Source of the DNA: a bacterium
Lineage (GTDB): Bacteria > Calditrichota > Calditrichia > RBG-13-44-9 > J042
Reading direction: 5' to 3'
Length of the DNA: 6,134 nt
NCBI GenBank assembly: GCA_015494485.1
Contig: WGBF01000072.1
Coordinates: forward strand, 1-6,134
Shown here piece after piece: positions 1-6,007 of this stretch. A model generated the notes under the pieces. That model searched no databases. It saw only the letters and a program-made list of their open reading frames with translations, and was not told where the DNA came from. The position numbers were made by a program, and so were the translations under genes. Position 1 is the first letter of the stretch, and every line of letters begins with the position of its first letter.

Positions 1-804
1 GCCTTGCAGGAGCGCGGCATTTCCCCGGAAGAGGTGGATATGATAATGGTGGCCACGGTCACCCCGGACATGATGTTCCCCAATACCGCATGCTTAATTC
101 AGGATGCCATTGGCGCAAAAAATGCCTGGGGTGTGGATTTAAACGGTGCCTGTACCGGCTTTGTGTACGCCCTGGCTACGGCAGCTCAATTTGTGGAAAC
201 GGGGCGGTACCAAAAAGTGCTGGTTATTGGGGCGGATAAAATGAGCAGCATCGTGGATTACCAGGACCGCAACAATTGCGTTTTATTTGGTGATGCGGGG
301 GCTGCCGTATTGCTGGAACCCGGCGAAGATGAGGAATACGGCGTTCTGGATTTTATTTTAAAAAGCGACGGGAGCGGCGGAAAGTACCTGTATATGCCTG
401 CGGGGGGAAGTTTGCGTCCTGCCAGCCACGAAACCGTGGAGAAGCGCATGCACTATATCCGCCAGGAAGGCCGAACGGTATTTAAATTTGCAGTAACCGG
501 CATGGCGGAAGTTACTGAAGCCATCCTGAAGAAAAATAATCTTACCGGTAAAGATATTAAATATTTTGTGCCCCACCAGGCAAATCTCCGCATCATTGAT
601 GCCACCGGTAAACGTCTGGGACTGGAGCCTGAACAGGTGTTGGTAAACATTGACCGCTACGGCAATACCACGGCAGCGACCATTCCACTGGGGATTTCCG
701 AACTGTACCACGATGGCAAACTGCAAAAAGGGGACCTGATTTTAATGGCGGCTTTTGGCGCCGGATTTACCTGGGGGAGCCTCTTACTTCGTTGGGCAAT
801 TTAG
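1..804 (+). CDS. fabH: Beta-ketoacyl-ACP synthase III (FabH), 5' end cut by the window
   Basis: This enzyme starts fatty-acid synthesis in the cytosol by condensing an acyl-CoA primer (acetyl-CoA or branched acyl-CoA) with malonyl-ACP. The reading frame is open from base 1, and 267 residues are visible. FabH is usually about 320-330 residues, so roughly 60 N-terminal residues lie outside the window. The TTG at base 4 is an internal Leu codon, not a start. Counting that Leu as residue 1, the active-site Cys is C50 in the motif NGACTGF. The catalytic His is H191 in VPHQANLRI and the Asn is N221 in RYGNTTAATIP. This is the full Cys-His-Asn triad of the FabH branch of the thiolase fold. The C-terminus (AAFGAGFTWGS, then LLLRW) is also typical, so the 3' end is intact. 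The next gene begins 16 nt after the TAG stop, which suggests one transcript. plsX often lies upstream in such clusters but cannot be seen here. Primer preference cannot be judged. Confidence 0.97.
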   Translation, partial: ALQERGISPEEVDMIMVATVTPDMMFPNTACLIQDAIGAKNAWGVDLNGACTGFVYALATAAQFVETGRYQKVLVIGADKMSSIVDYQDRNNCVLFGDAGAAVLLEPGEDEEYGVLDFILKSDGSGGKYLYMPAGGSLRPASHETVEKRMHYIRQEGRTVFKFAVTGMAEVTEAILKKNNLTGKDIKYFVPHQANLRIIDATGKRLGLEPEQVLVNIDRYGNTTAATIPLGISELYHDGKLQKGDLILMAAFGAGFTWGSLLLRWAI

Positions 805-807
805 TCC

Positions 808-813
808 GGAGGG
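808..813 (+). promoter_or_regulatory. Ribosome binding site of the lipoprotein gene
   Basis: GGAGGG lies 7 nt before the ATG at 821 and just after the fabH stop codon. It decides the start: the alternative TTG at 755, inside fabH, would add 22 residues in front of the signal peptide and has no comparable site. Confidence 0.8.
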
Positions 814-820
814 CTACCAA

Positions 821-1879
821 ATGTATTCCCGCAAACAGTTTGGCATGGTGCTATTGTTGGGGAGCCTCCTAGTCGGTTTGTTACTGCCGGGATGTGCCTC
901 TAAAAAGGCAACCTTGAAAGTTATGGTTCCCGCGGAAGTGGATGTTCAGGGTGTTAAGCGCATTGCGGTGGTGGATTTCCGCGGGCCGGGAAACAGTGGT
1001 CAGGCCGTTGCTTCCCTGTTGATTTCCCGACTGTGGGAAAGCGGCTTTTATACGCTGGTGGAACGCAGTGAATTGCAGCGCATTCTGGAAGAACACGCCA
1101 TGGGCATGAGCGGTGTTGTGGATGTGAACTCTGCGGTAGAGGCCGGAAAGCTGCTTGGAGTGGACGCCATTATTTTCGGCGAAGTAACCCAGTACAATGT
1201 TGAAGATACCAAAGAACACCGGAAGGTCAAAAAACGCGTGTGGACAGGGGAATACGAACGGGACGCCAAGGGGAACATCATTTACGAAAAAACCCTCTTT
1301 GGCGGTAAAGTAAAAAAGAAGAAGTACAAGGAAGTTTTTGTGACGGAAGAAGTGCTGACGCGTTCTGCTACTGTTGCGGTGGCTTTTCGAATGGTGGATG
1401 TGCGCACGGGACAAATCCGGGCCTCACGGCAGGCGATGCATTCCTTTAATAAATCCGTAGTTAGCGGAAAAGGGAAACTGCCTCCCAAAGGGGAAGTGTT
1501 AAATTTGCTCCTCAGGCAATGTGTGGATGATATCGCCCGCATGCTGGTTCCCCACGAAAAGCTGGTGACGGTTAAGTTTGAAGGGGGGACCAAAGGCCTG
1601 AATCAGGGGATTGAACTGGCTAAAAACGGCTTGTGGGACAAAGCCCTGGAAGTGTGGTTGGCGGAAGTGCGCCGGAATCCGGGGGATCCGCGGGGGTGGT
1701 ACAACCTGGGAATTGCCTACGAAGCCCTGGAACAATTGGACAAGGCAGAAAAAGCTTTTGACAAGGCTGTTTCATTAAAAACAAAAAAGCTGTATATTCA
1801 AGCCCTTAAACGGGTGCGGCAGCGGAAACGGGAGTTGCAGAAGTTGCAGCAGCAATTGCAAGACCGCGCCAATCAGTAA
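821..1879 (+). CDS. Lipoprotein with CsgG-like domain and C-terminal TPR repeats
   Basis: The function of this 352-residue protein is unknown. Residues 1-25 form a lipoprotein signal peptide: a basic start (MYSRKQ), a Leu-rich core and a lipobox LPGC with the lipidated Cys at 25. Ala at +2 argues for the outer membrane in a diderm. Residues about 46-125 and 182-245 resemble the CsgG/HfaB family: KRIAVVDF (46-53), FYTLVERSELQRILEE (76-91), VDAIIFGEVTQY (114-125), and VAVAFRMVDVRTGQI, close in pattern to the VDxxTGEI strand of curli secretin CsgG. Between these lies a highly charged stretch (about 131-178) with a Lys-rich cluster. Residues about 260-323 look like two TPR units (GLWDKALEVW; RGWYNLGIAYEALEQLDKAEKAF). 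A basic, Gln-rich helix, possibly coiled coil, ends the protein. No curli genes (csgA, csgE, csgF) are nearby, so it should not be named CsgG. It lies between fabH and fabD with short gaps on both sides and is probably cotranscribed. A role in envelope assembly or sensing is only inference. Confidence 0.85.
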   Translation: MYSRKQFGMVLLLGSLLVGLLLPGCASKKATLKVMVPAEVDVQGVKRIAVVDFRGPGNSGQAVASLLISRLWESGFYTLVERSELQRILEEHAMGMSGVVDVNSAVEAGKLLGVDAIIFGEVTQYNVEDTKEHRKVKKRVWTGEYERDAKGNIIYEKTLFGGKVKKKKYKEVFVTEEVLTRSATVAVAFRMVDVRTGQIRASRQAMHSFNKSVVSGKGKLPPKGEVLNLLLRQCVDDIARMLVPHEKLVTVKFEGGTKGLNQGIELAKNGLWDKALEVWLAEVRRNPGDPRGWYNLGIAYEALEQLDKAEKAFDKAVSLKTKKLYIQALKRVRQRKRELQKLQQQLQDRANQ

Positions 1880-1894
1880 CTGGGTCATAACAAA

Positions 1895-1900
1895 AGGGGG
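1895..1900 (+). promoter_or_regulatory. Ribosome binding site of fabD
   Basis: AGGGGG lies 2 nt before the ATG at 1903 and 5 nt before the ATG at 1906. The spacing favours the second ATG. So does the protein N-terminus: MGKVAFLFPGQGSQ has the same length to the motif as B. subtilis FabD. Confidence 0.65.
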
Positions 1901-1905
1901 ATATG

Positions 1906-2841
1906 ATGGGAAAGGTTGCTTTTCTGTTTCCCGGACAGGGATCTCAATATGTGGGCATGGGGAAGGATTTGTACGACGCCTATCCGGAAGCCCGCGACAT
2001 TTACGATAGAGCAGAAGAAATTCTGGAATTACCCCTCAAAAAAATTAGCTTTGAGGGGCCAGAAGAACTCCTGAAGCAAACCCAATATACCCAACCCGCT
2101 ATTTTTGTCCATTCCGTGGTTGTGGGGCATTTACTGCGGCAGAATGGAATTGAACCGGATGGTGCGGCCGGGCATAGTCTTGGGGAATACACCGCTCTGG
2201 TGTGTGCTGGCGCCCTTTCGTTTGAAGATGCCCTGCGGCTGGTAAAAATCCGTGCGGAATTAATGCAACATTCCGGAGAAAAAAATCCCGGTACAATGGC
2301 AGCGGTGCTGGGTGCCTCTGCCGAACAGGTGGAGGAAATTTGTGCTGAAGCCCGTTCTGCCGGGGTCGTGCAGCCCGCCAATTTCAACGCACCGGGGCAA
2401 ATTGTTATTTCCGGTTCTCTGGAAGGGGTTCATCGCGCAATGGAACTGGTGAAAGAGCGGGGGATTGGTAAAGTGCGGGAACTGGTGGTTAGCGGCGCCT
2501 TTCATTCCCCGTTAATGAAGGATGCCCTTTCCGGGTTGGTGGTTGCCCTGGATGATGTGACCATCCGACCTGCCCGTTTTCCGGTGTACAGCAATGTGGA
2601 AGCCCGTCCGGTGCAGGATCCGGATCATATTCGGGAATTGTTAAAGCAACAGTTGTTGTCCCCGGTACGCTGGGTCAGTATAATTCGCAATATGATTGAA
2701 GACGGTTACGATGAATTTTATGAAGTCGGGCCCGGAAAAGTACTACAGGGTCTGCAGAAACGGATAAATCGGGAGTACCCGTGCAAAGCGGTGGGAACAG
2801 TGGAAGCGTTGAGTCGCTTAACGGTGGAGAGTGAAGTATGA
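1906..2841 (+). CDS. fabD: Malonyl-CoA:ACP transacylase (FabD)
   Basis: FabD moves the malonyl group from malonyl-CoA to the phosphopantetheine arm of ACP, supplying the extender unit for every FAS II round. It acts in the cytosol. The protein is 311 residues, the usual family length (about 310). The N-terminal oxyanion-hole motif is FPGQGSQ (residues 8-14, Gln at 11). The nucleophilic Ser is S91 in GHSLGEY, Arg is R116 in KIRAELM, and the catalytic His is H200 in GAFHSPLM. These match Gln11, Ser92, Arg117 and His201 of the E. coli enzyme within one residue. The C-terminal EVGPGKVLQGL is also typical. An ATG at 1903 would add a single Met; 1906 is preferred for ribosome-site spacing. The stop codon overlaps the fabG start as ATGA, so translation of the two is probably coupled. 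Nothing is missing or unusual. Confidence 0.97.
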   Translation: MGKVAFLFPGQGSQYVGMGKDLYDAYPEARDIYDRAEEILELPLKKISFEGPEELLKQTQYTQPAIFVHSVVVGHLLRQNGIEPDGAAGHSLGEYTALVCAGALSFEDALRLVKIRAELMQHSGEKNPGTMAAVLGASAEQVEEICAEARSAGVVQPANFNAPGQIVISGSLEGVHRAMELVKERGIGKVRELVVSGAFHSPLMKDALSGLVVALDDVTIRPARFPVYSNVEARPVQDPDHIRELLKQQLLSPVRWVSIIRNMIEDGYDEFYEVGPGKVLQGLQKRINREYPCKAVGTVEALSRLTVESEV

Positions 2842-3581
2842 AGTTGGCCGAAAAAGTAGCCATTGTAACCGGTTCTACCCGGGGAATTGGACAAGCCATT
2901 GCTGAGGAACTGGCCCGCCAGGGAGCCAAAGTGGTAATTTCCGGTCGCAATGGGGAACGGGCGCAACAGGTGGCGGCAGCCATCCAGGAAGCCGGTGGAG
3001 AAGCCATTGCGGTACAGGCGGACGTAAGCCACATGGCGGATGCCCAACGGCTGGTGAAAGAAACGCTGGACCGTTGGGGGCGAATTGATATATTGATAAA
3101 CAATGCGGGAATAACCCGGGATAATTTACTGCTCCGGATGAGCGAAGAGGAATGGGATACCGTGTTGCAGGTGAACTTAAAAGGTGCATTTAACTGTACC
3201 AAAAGTGTCACCCGGCAAATGATGAAACAACGGCAGGGGCGCATCATCAATATTACCTCAGTAGTAGGGCAAATGGGCAATGCGGGGCAGGCCAATTATG
3301 CCGCGTCCAAAGCGGGGCTGATTGGTTTTACCAAATCGGTGGCCCGGGAATTGGCCTCCCGGAACATTACCTGCAATGCCGTGGCGCCGGGGTATATCCA
3401 GACGGATATGACCGCCGCACTGGATGACGCCGTTAAGGATAGCCTGAAACAGCAAATCCCGTTGGGGCGTCTGGGAACCCCCGAGGATGTGGCCCGAGTG
3501 GTTGCCTTTTTGTGTAGTGACGATGCCGCCTATATTACCGGACAGGTAATAAATGTGGATGGTGGCATGGTAATGACCTAA
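2838..3581 (+). CDS. fabG: 3-oxoacyl-ACP reductase (FabG)
   Basis: FabG reduces beta-ketoacyl-ACP to (R)-3-hydroxyacyl-ACP with NADPH, the first reduction of each elongation cycle. It is a 247-residue classical short-chain dehydrogenase, the standard FabG length. The Rossmann cofactor loop TGSTRGIG spans residues 11-18. Arg15 and Arg37 (SGRN) are consistent with NADPH rather than NADH. ADVS lies at 61-64, NNAG at 88-91 and N113 in VNLKG. The catalytic Ser is S141 (NITSVVG), with the Y154-x3-K158 pair in YAASK. The PG motif after the active site (184-185) and the C-terminal GQVINVDGG (235-243) complete the family pattern. The start ATG overlaps the fabD stop by 4 bp, and GGAG at 2826-2829 sits 8 nt upstream. 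Many SDR enzymes look alike, but the position between fabD and acpP makes FabG secure. Confidence 0.97.
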   Translation: MKLAEKVAIVTGSTRGIGQAIAEELARQGAKVVISGRNGERAQQVAAAIQEAGGEAIAVQADVSHMADAQRLVKETLDRWGRIDILINNAGITRDNLLLRMSEEEWDTVLQVNLKGAFNCTKSVTRQMMKQRQGRIINITSVVGQMGNAGQANYAASKAGLIGFTKSVARELASRNITCNAVAPGYIQTDMTAALDDAVKDSLKQQIPLGRLGTPEDVARVVAFLCSDDAAYITGQVINVDGGMVMT

Positions 3582-3589
3582 ATCGTTTT

Positions 3590-3610
3590 ACCAAATGTAT
3601 CATTAACTAA
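3590..3610 (+). promoter_or_regulatory. Possible weak promoter -10 region upstream of acpP
   Basis: TATCAT at 3598-3603 matches 5 of 6 bases of a sigma70-type -10 box. It would start RNA near 3610 and give a short leader that still contains the acpP ribosome site. The only -35 candidate is poor: ATGACC at 3573-3578, four of six matches with a 19-nt spacer. A hexamer like this is easily found by chance in AT-rich spacer DNA. It is listed because E. coli acpP is known to have its own promoter. Low confidence. Confidence 0.22.
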
Positions 3611-3613
3611 ACA

Positions 3614-3621
3614 TAAGGAGG
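3614..3621 (+). promoter_or_regulatory. Perfect Shine-Dalgarno site of acpP
   Basis: TAAGGAGG is fully complementary to the usual 3' end of 16S rRNA and lies 4 nt before the acpP ATG. It is the strongest ribosome site in the window. This fits ACP being one of the most abundant proteins in bacteria and shows that the host uses canonical Shine-Dalgarno initiation. Confidence 0.9.
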
Positions 3622-3625
3622 ACGT

Positions 3626-3868
3626 ATGTCTTTAGAGGAAAAAGTAAAGGATATTATTGTGGATCGTCTGGGTGTGCCGCCGGAAAAGGTAACACCCGAT
3701 GCGCATTTTATTGAGGATCTGGGGGCTGATTCGCTGGATACGGTGGAATTGGTAATGGGGTTTGAAGATGAATTTGGCATCGAAATTCCCGATGAAGATG
3801 CTCAAAAAATTACCACCGTGCAAGCGGCCATCGATTATTTAAGCAAGAAGATCCAGGAAAACGAATAA
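3626..3868 (+). CDS. acpP: Acyl carrier protein (AcpP)
   Basis: ACP is the small acidic cytosolic carrier that holds growing acyl chains as thioesters on a 4'-phosphopantetheine arm. It delivers them to FabD, FabH, FabG, FabF and the acyltransferases. The product has 80 residues, the usual length. The modified serine is S36 in the motif GADSLDTVELVM (33-44), the same number as in E. coli. Helix II, with EFGIEIPDEDAQKI (49-62), has the acidic recognition surface that partner enzymes bind. The N-terminus MSLEEKVKDIIVDRLGV is a typical helix I. The gene lies 44 nt after fabG. A perfect ribosome site precedes it and an intrinsic terminator follows 12 nt after its stop. The apo form needs a holo-ACP synthase encoded elsewhere. 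Confidence 0.98.
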   Translation: MSLEEKVKDIIVDRLGVPPEKVTPDAHFIEDLGADSLDTVELVMGFEDEFGIEIPDEDAQKITTVQAAIDYLSKKIQENE

Positions 3869-3880
3869 GCAGTGAGGTAC

Positions 3881-3925
3881 GGGCTTGTCCACTAATTTCC
3901 AGAGTCGGACAAGCCTTTTTTATTT
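3881..3925 (+). terminator. Intrinsic terminator between acpP and fabF
   Basis: GGCTTGTCC (3882-3890) and GGACAAGCC (3907-3915) form a perfect 9-bp stem. A G-U pair (3881 with 3916) can extend it at the base. Inside, ACT (3891-3893) can pair with AGT (3903-3905) past one bulged C, leaving a 9-nt loop. Six T residues (3916-3921), then ATTT, follow directly. This is a textbook Rho-independent terminator for + strand transcripts ending after acpP. It lies inside an otherwise continuous fab cluster, only 30 nt before the fabF start, so fabF and rnc must rely on read-through or on a promoter not recognised here. Confidence 0.92.
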
Positions 3926-3955
3926 GCCAACCAGGGTAAAAAAGAGGATAACTAT

Positions 3956-5194
3956 ATGCGAAAACGCGTGGTTGTGACTGGCATTGGGGTTGTAACGCCC
4001 ATTGGAAATAATGCCCGGGAATTCTGGGAAGGGTTGCTGGAAGGACGAAACGGGGTGGACTACATTACCCACTTCGATCCCAAAGACCATGACACAAAGT
4101 TTGCGGCCGAAGTTAAAAATTTTGATCCTTCACCGGTGTTGGATTCGCGGGAAGTGCGCCGGATGGACTTGTTTTCGCAATATGCAATGGTAGCGGCAGC
4201 AGAAGCGGTACAGGACGCCGGATTGAACATGGAGCAGGAAGATCCCAACCGCGTGGGCGTTATTTTTGGTTCCGGCATTGGGGGATTGTTTTCATTTGAA
4301 ACGGAGCATCGTAAAATGCTGGAACGCGGCGTGCGCCGGATTAGCCCTTATTTTATTACCCAGATGATTATTGACATTGCTGCCGGCCATATTTCCATGC
4401 GGTACGGAATGAAAGGTCCCAATTACGCCACCGTTTCCGCGTGTGCAACGGCTTCCCATGCCATTGGGGATGCGGTGCGGTTGCTCCGTTACGGCGATGC
4501 GGATGTGATGCTGGCCGGTGGTTCCGAAGCAGCTATTACCCCCATGGGGGTCGGTGGTTTCAACGCTTTGAAGGCATTGTCTACCCGAAATGATGATCCC
4601 CAGCATGCCAGCCGACCGTTCGATAAACAACGCGATGGGTTTGTAATGGGAGAGGGTGCCGGGGTATTGGTACTGGAAACGCTGGATCATGCGCTGGCAC
4701 GTGGCGCAAAAATTTATGCCGAAATCCGCGGCGTTGGCTTTACTGCGGATGCCCATCACATTACCGCACCTGCGCCCGGGGGTGAAGGCGCCGTTAGGGC
4801 CATGCGGCGTGCCATTGAAGATGGCGAACTGCAACTGGAGGAAATCGATTACATTAATGCCCATGGAACCTCCACCCAATACAATGACAAATCTGAAACC
4901 CAGGCCATCAAAACCCTGTTTGGTGATCATGCCTATAAGCTGAATGTGAGCTCCACCAAGTCAATGACCGGTCACTTACTGGGTGCAGCCGGGGCGGTGG
5001 AATTGGCCGCCACTGTGCTGGCAGTGCATCATGACGTTATACCCCCGACCATCAATTATGAAGAACCGGATCCGGAATGCGATTTGAATTACACGCCGAA
5101 CAAACCGGAAAAACGCCGTGTATACGCTGCCATTTCCAATACATTTGGTTTTGGTGGGCATAACGCCTGTATTACAGTTAGCAAATACGAGTAA
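3956..5194 (+). CDS. fabF: Beta-ketoacyl-ACP synthase II (FabF)
   Basis: FabF elongates acyl-ACP by decarboxylative condensation with malonyl-ACP in the cytosol. In E. coli the same enzyme also adjusts unsaturated chain length with temperature. The protein is 412 residues, normal for the family. The catalytic Cys-His-His triad is C163 in SACATA, H303 in NAHGTST and H340 in TGHLLGAAG, all at the same numbers as in E. coli FabF; K335 (STKSMTGH) is also present. The acyl-pocket residue Ile108 (GSGIGG) and the gatekeeper Phe400 in FGFGGHN are conserved, which supports FabF rather than a polyketide synthase subunit. AGAGG at 3943-3947, with GAGG 8 nt before the ATG, serves as ribosome site. A terminator stands directly upstream and rnc follows 14 nt after the stop. 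The enzyme shows no anomaly. Confidence 0.98.
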   Translation: MRKRVVVTGIGVVTPIGNNAREFWEGLLEGRNGVDYITHFDPKDHDTKFAAEVKNFDPSPVLDSREVRRMDLFSQYAMVAAAEAVQDAGLNMEQEDPNRVGVIFGSGIGGLFSFETEHRKMLERGVRRISPYFITQMIIDIAAGHISMRYGMKGPNYATVSACATASHAIGDAVRLLRYGDADVMLAGGSEAAITPMGVGGFNALKALSTRNDDPQHASRPFDKQRDGFVMGEGAGVLVLETLDHALARGAKIYAEIRGVGFTADAHHITAPAPGGEGAVRAMRRAIEDGELQLEEIDYINAHGTSTQYNDKSETQAIKTLFGDHAYKLNVSSTKSMTGHLLGAAGAVELAATVLAVHHDVIPPTINYEEPDPECDLNYTPNKPEKRRVYAAISNTFGFGGHNACITVSKYE

Positions 5195-5208
5195 ATAAAC
5201 CACGGGTT

Positions 5209-5997
5209 GTGTTCTTGAATATTTTCCAATTTTTAAAACGAAAGCGGGGTAGTCAGGCTACCCCGCCGAAGTTAAATGAACAGGACCAACAGACACTAAT
5301 CCGCGAATTTGAGAAAAAATTTAACCTCCATTTTAACGATCCGCAGTTGATTATTACCGCCTTAAAACACCGGTCATACTTAAATATTACCAACGAAGAC
5401 CGCATTTATTCCAATGAGCGATTGGAATTTCTGGGGGACGCTGTACTGGATCTGGTGGTTACCCATTACCTGTATGAAAAATTCCCCAAGCGGACGGAAG
5501 GTGAACTGTCCAAAATCAAATCCATTTTGGTTAGCAAACCGGTTCTGGCAGATATTGCCAATCAAATGTCGTTGGGTACCTTTGTGCTGATTAACTGGGG
5601 GGAGGAAAAAACCGGTGGGCGGAAGCGGCAATCCATTTTGGGGGATGCCATGGAGGCCCTGATTGGCGCAATTTACCTGGATCAGGGTCTGGAAGCGGCA
5701 CGGGCCTTTATTCAGGAACATTTGTTGAAAAATTTTCAGAAAATCATTAAACGGGGCTTGTACAAGAATTACAAAAGCATTTTGCTGGAATTTGCCCAGA
5801 GCAAAGGCTGGGAAATGCCCCTATACAAGGTGGTGCGGGAAGAAGGTCCCGATCATGCCAAGGAGTTTATTATTGAAGTGTACGTGGATAACCGCAAACT
5901 GGGCGAAGGGCGGGGAAGTTCCAAAAAAATGGCGGAACAACAGGCAGCACGCCAGGCCGTAAAAAAGTTAAAATTGTCCAAAGAAAAAAAGATTTAA
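5209..5997 (+). CDS. rnc: Ribonuclease III (Rnc)
   Basis: RNase III cuts double-stranded RNA, matures the rRNA precursor and controls many mRNAs. The product is 262 residues from a GTG start. The endonuclease domain (about 35-175) has the signature NERLEFLGDAVLDL (69-82). Metal and catalytic acids are E70, E73, D77, E97, D146 and E149, in the same spacing as E. coli E38, E41, D45, E65, D114 and E117. The double-stranded-RNA-binding domain (about 188-254) ends with the motif SSKKMAEQQAARQAVKKL. Start choice is uncertain. GTG (5209) and TTG (5215) are the only usable codons before the conserved domain; neither has a clear ribosome site, so translation may depend on coupling to fabF 14 nt upstream. 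The N-terminus (MFLNIFQFLKRKRG) is a hydrophobic then basic extension of about 30 residues, similar in style to RNase III of FCB-group bacteria. A strong hairpin lies in these early codons. Confidence 0.96.
   Translation: MFLNIFQFLKRKRGSQATPPKLNEQDQQTLIREFEKKFNLHFNDPQLIITALKHRSYLNITNEDRIYSNERLEFLGDAVLDLVVTHYLYEKFPKRTEGELSKIKSILVSKPVLADIANQMSLGTFVLINWGEEKTGGRKRQSILGDAMEALIGAIYLDQGLEAARAFIQEHLLKNFQKIIKRGLYKNYKSILLEFAQSKGWEMPLYKVVREEGPDHAKEFIIEVYVDNRKLGEGRGSSKKMAEQQAARQAVKKLKLSKEKKI
5244..5266 (+). promoter_or_regulatory. Perfect 9-bp GC-rich hairpin inside the rnc 5' coding region
   Basis: GCGGGGTAG (5244-5252) and CTACCCCGC (5258-5266) pair perfectly around a 5-nt loop, TCAGG. The hairpin begins 35 nt after the GTG start and encodes about residues R13-P19. 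No T-tract follows on the + strand, so it does not terminate rnc. On the - strand it is followed by TTTCGTTTT, which resembles a terminator for antisense transcription. Whether it acts in RNase III autoregulation, as an antisense terminator or not at all cannot be told from sequence. Confidence 0.5.
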
Positions 5998-6007
5998 CGC
6001 CATCCTC

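Noticed and set aside
755..820. TTG start for the lipoprotein gene that would overlap fabH
   Set aside because: It puts 22 polar residues before the signal peptide and has no good ribosome site. ATG 821 has GGAGGG at 7 nt and gives a normal lipoprotein signal.
774..868. 10-bp repeat GGGGAGCCTC at 774-783 and 859-868
   Set aside because: Both copies encode Gly-Ser-Leu in certain reading frames and the match is short. Coincidence is the simplest explanation.
1312..1317. Run of six A residues in the lipoprotein gene as a possible slippage site
   Set aside because: The frame continues normally through the CsgG-like and TPR segments, and no downstream stimulatory structure or overlapping frame is evident.
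881..1414. 177-codon open frame on the - strand inside the lipoprotein gene
   Set aside because: It is rich in Phe and His, as expected from antisense of Lys/Glu and Val/Met codons, and has no recognisable domain.
2675..3295. 206-codon open frame on the - strand across the fabD-fabG junction
   Set aside because: It is antisense to two certain genes. Its protein is low-complexity (Ser, Pro, Ala and Cys rich), with no recognisable domain.
815..3600. 12-bp exact repeat TACCAAATGTAT at 815-826 and 3589-3600
   Set aside because: About one such repeat is expected by chance in 6 kb, and the second copy leads to no gene.
3924..3952. TTGCCA-17 nt-GATAAC as a fabF promoter
   Set aside because: The spacing is ideal, but RNA would start at about 3959, inside the fabF coding region, losing the ATG and ribosome site. 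The GATAAC also overlaps the ribosome site AGAGG.
4292..4930. 212-codon open frame on the - strand inside fabF
   Set aside because: It is a frame shadow of a strongly conserved gene, with no family motif.
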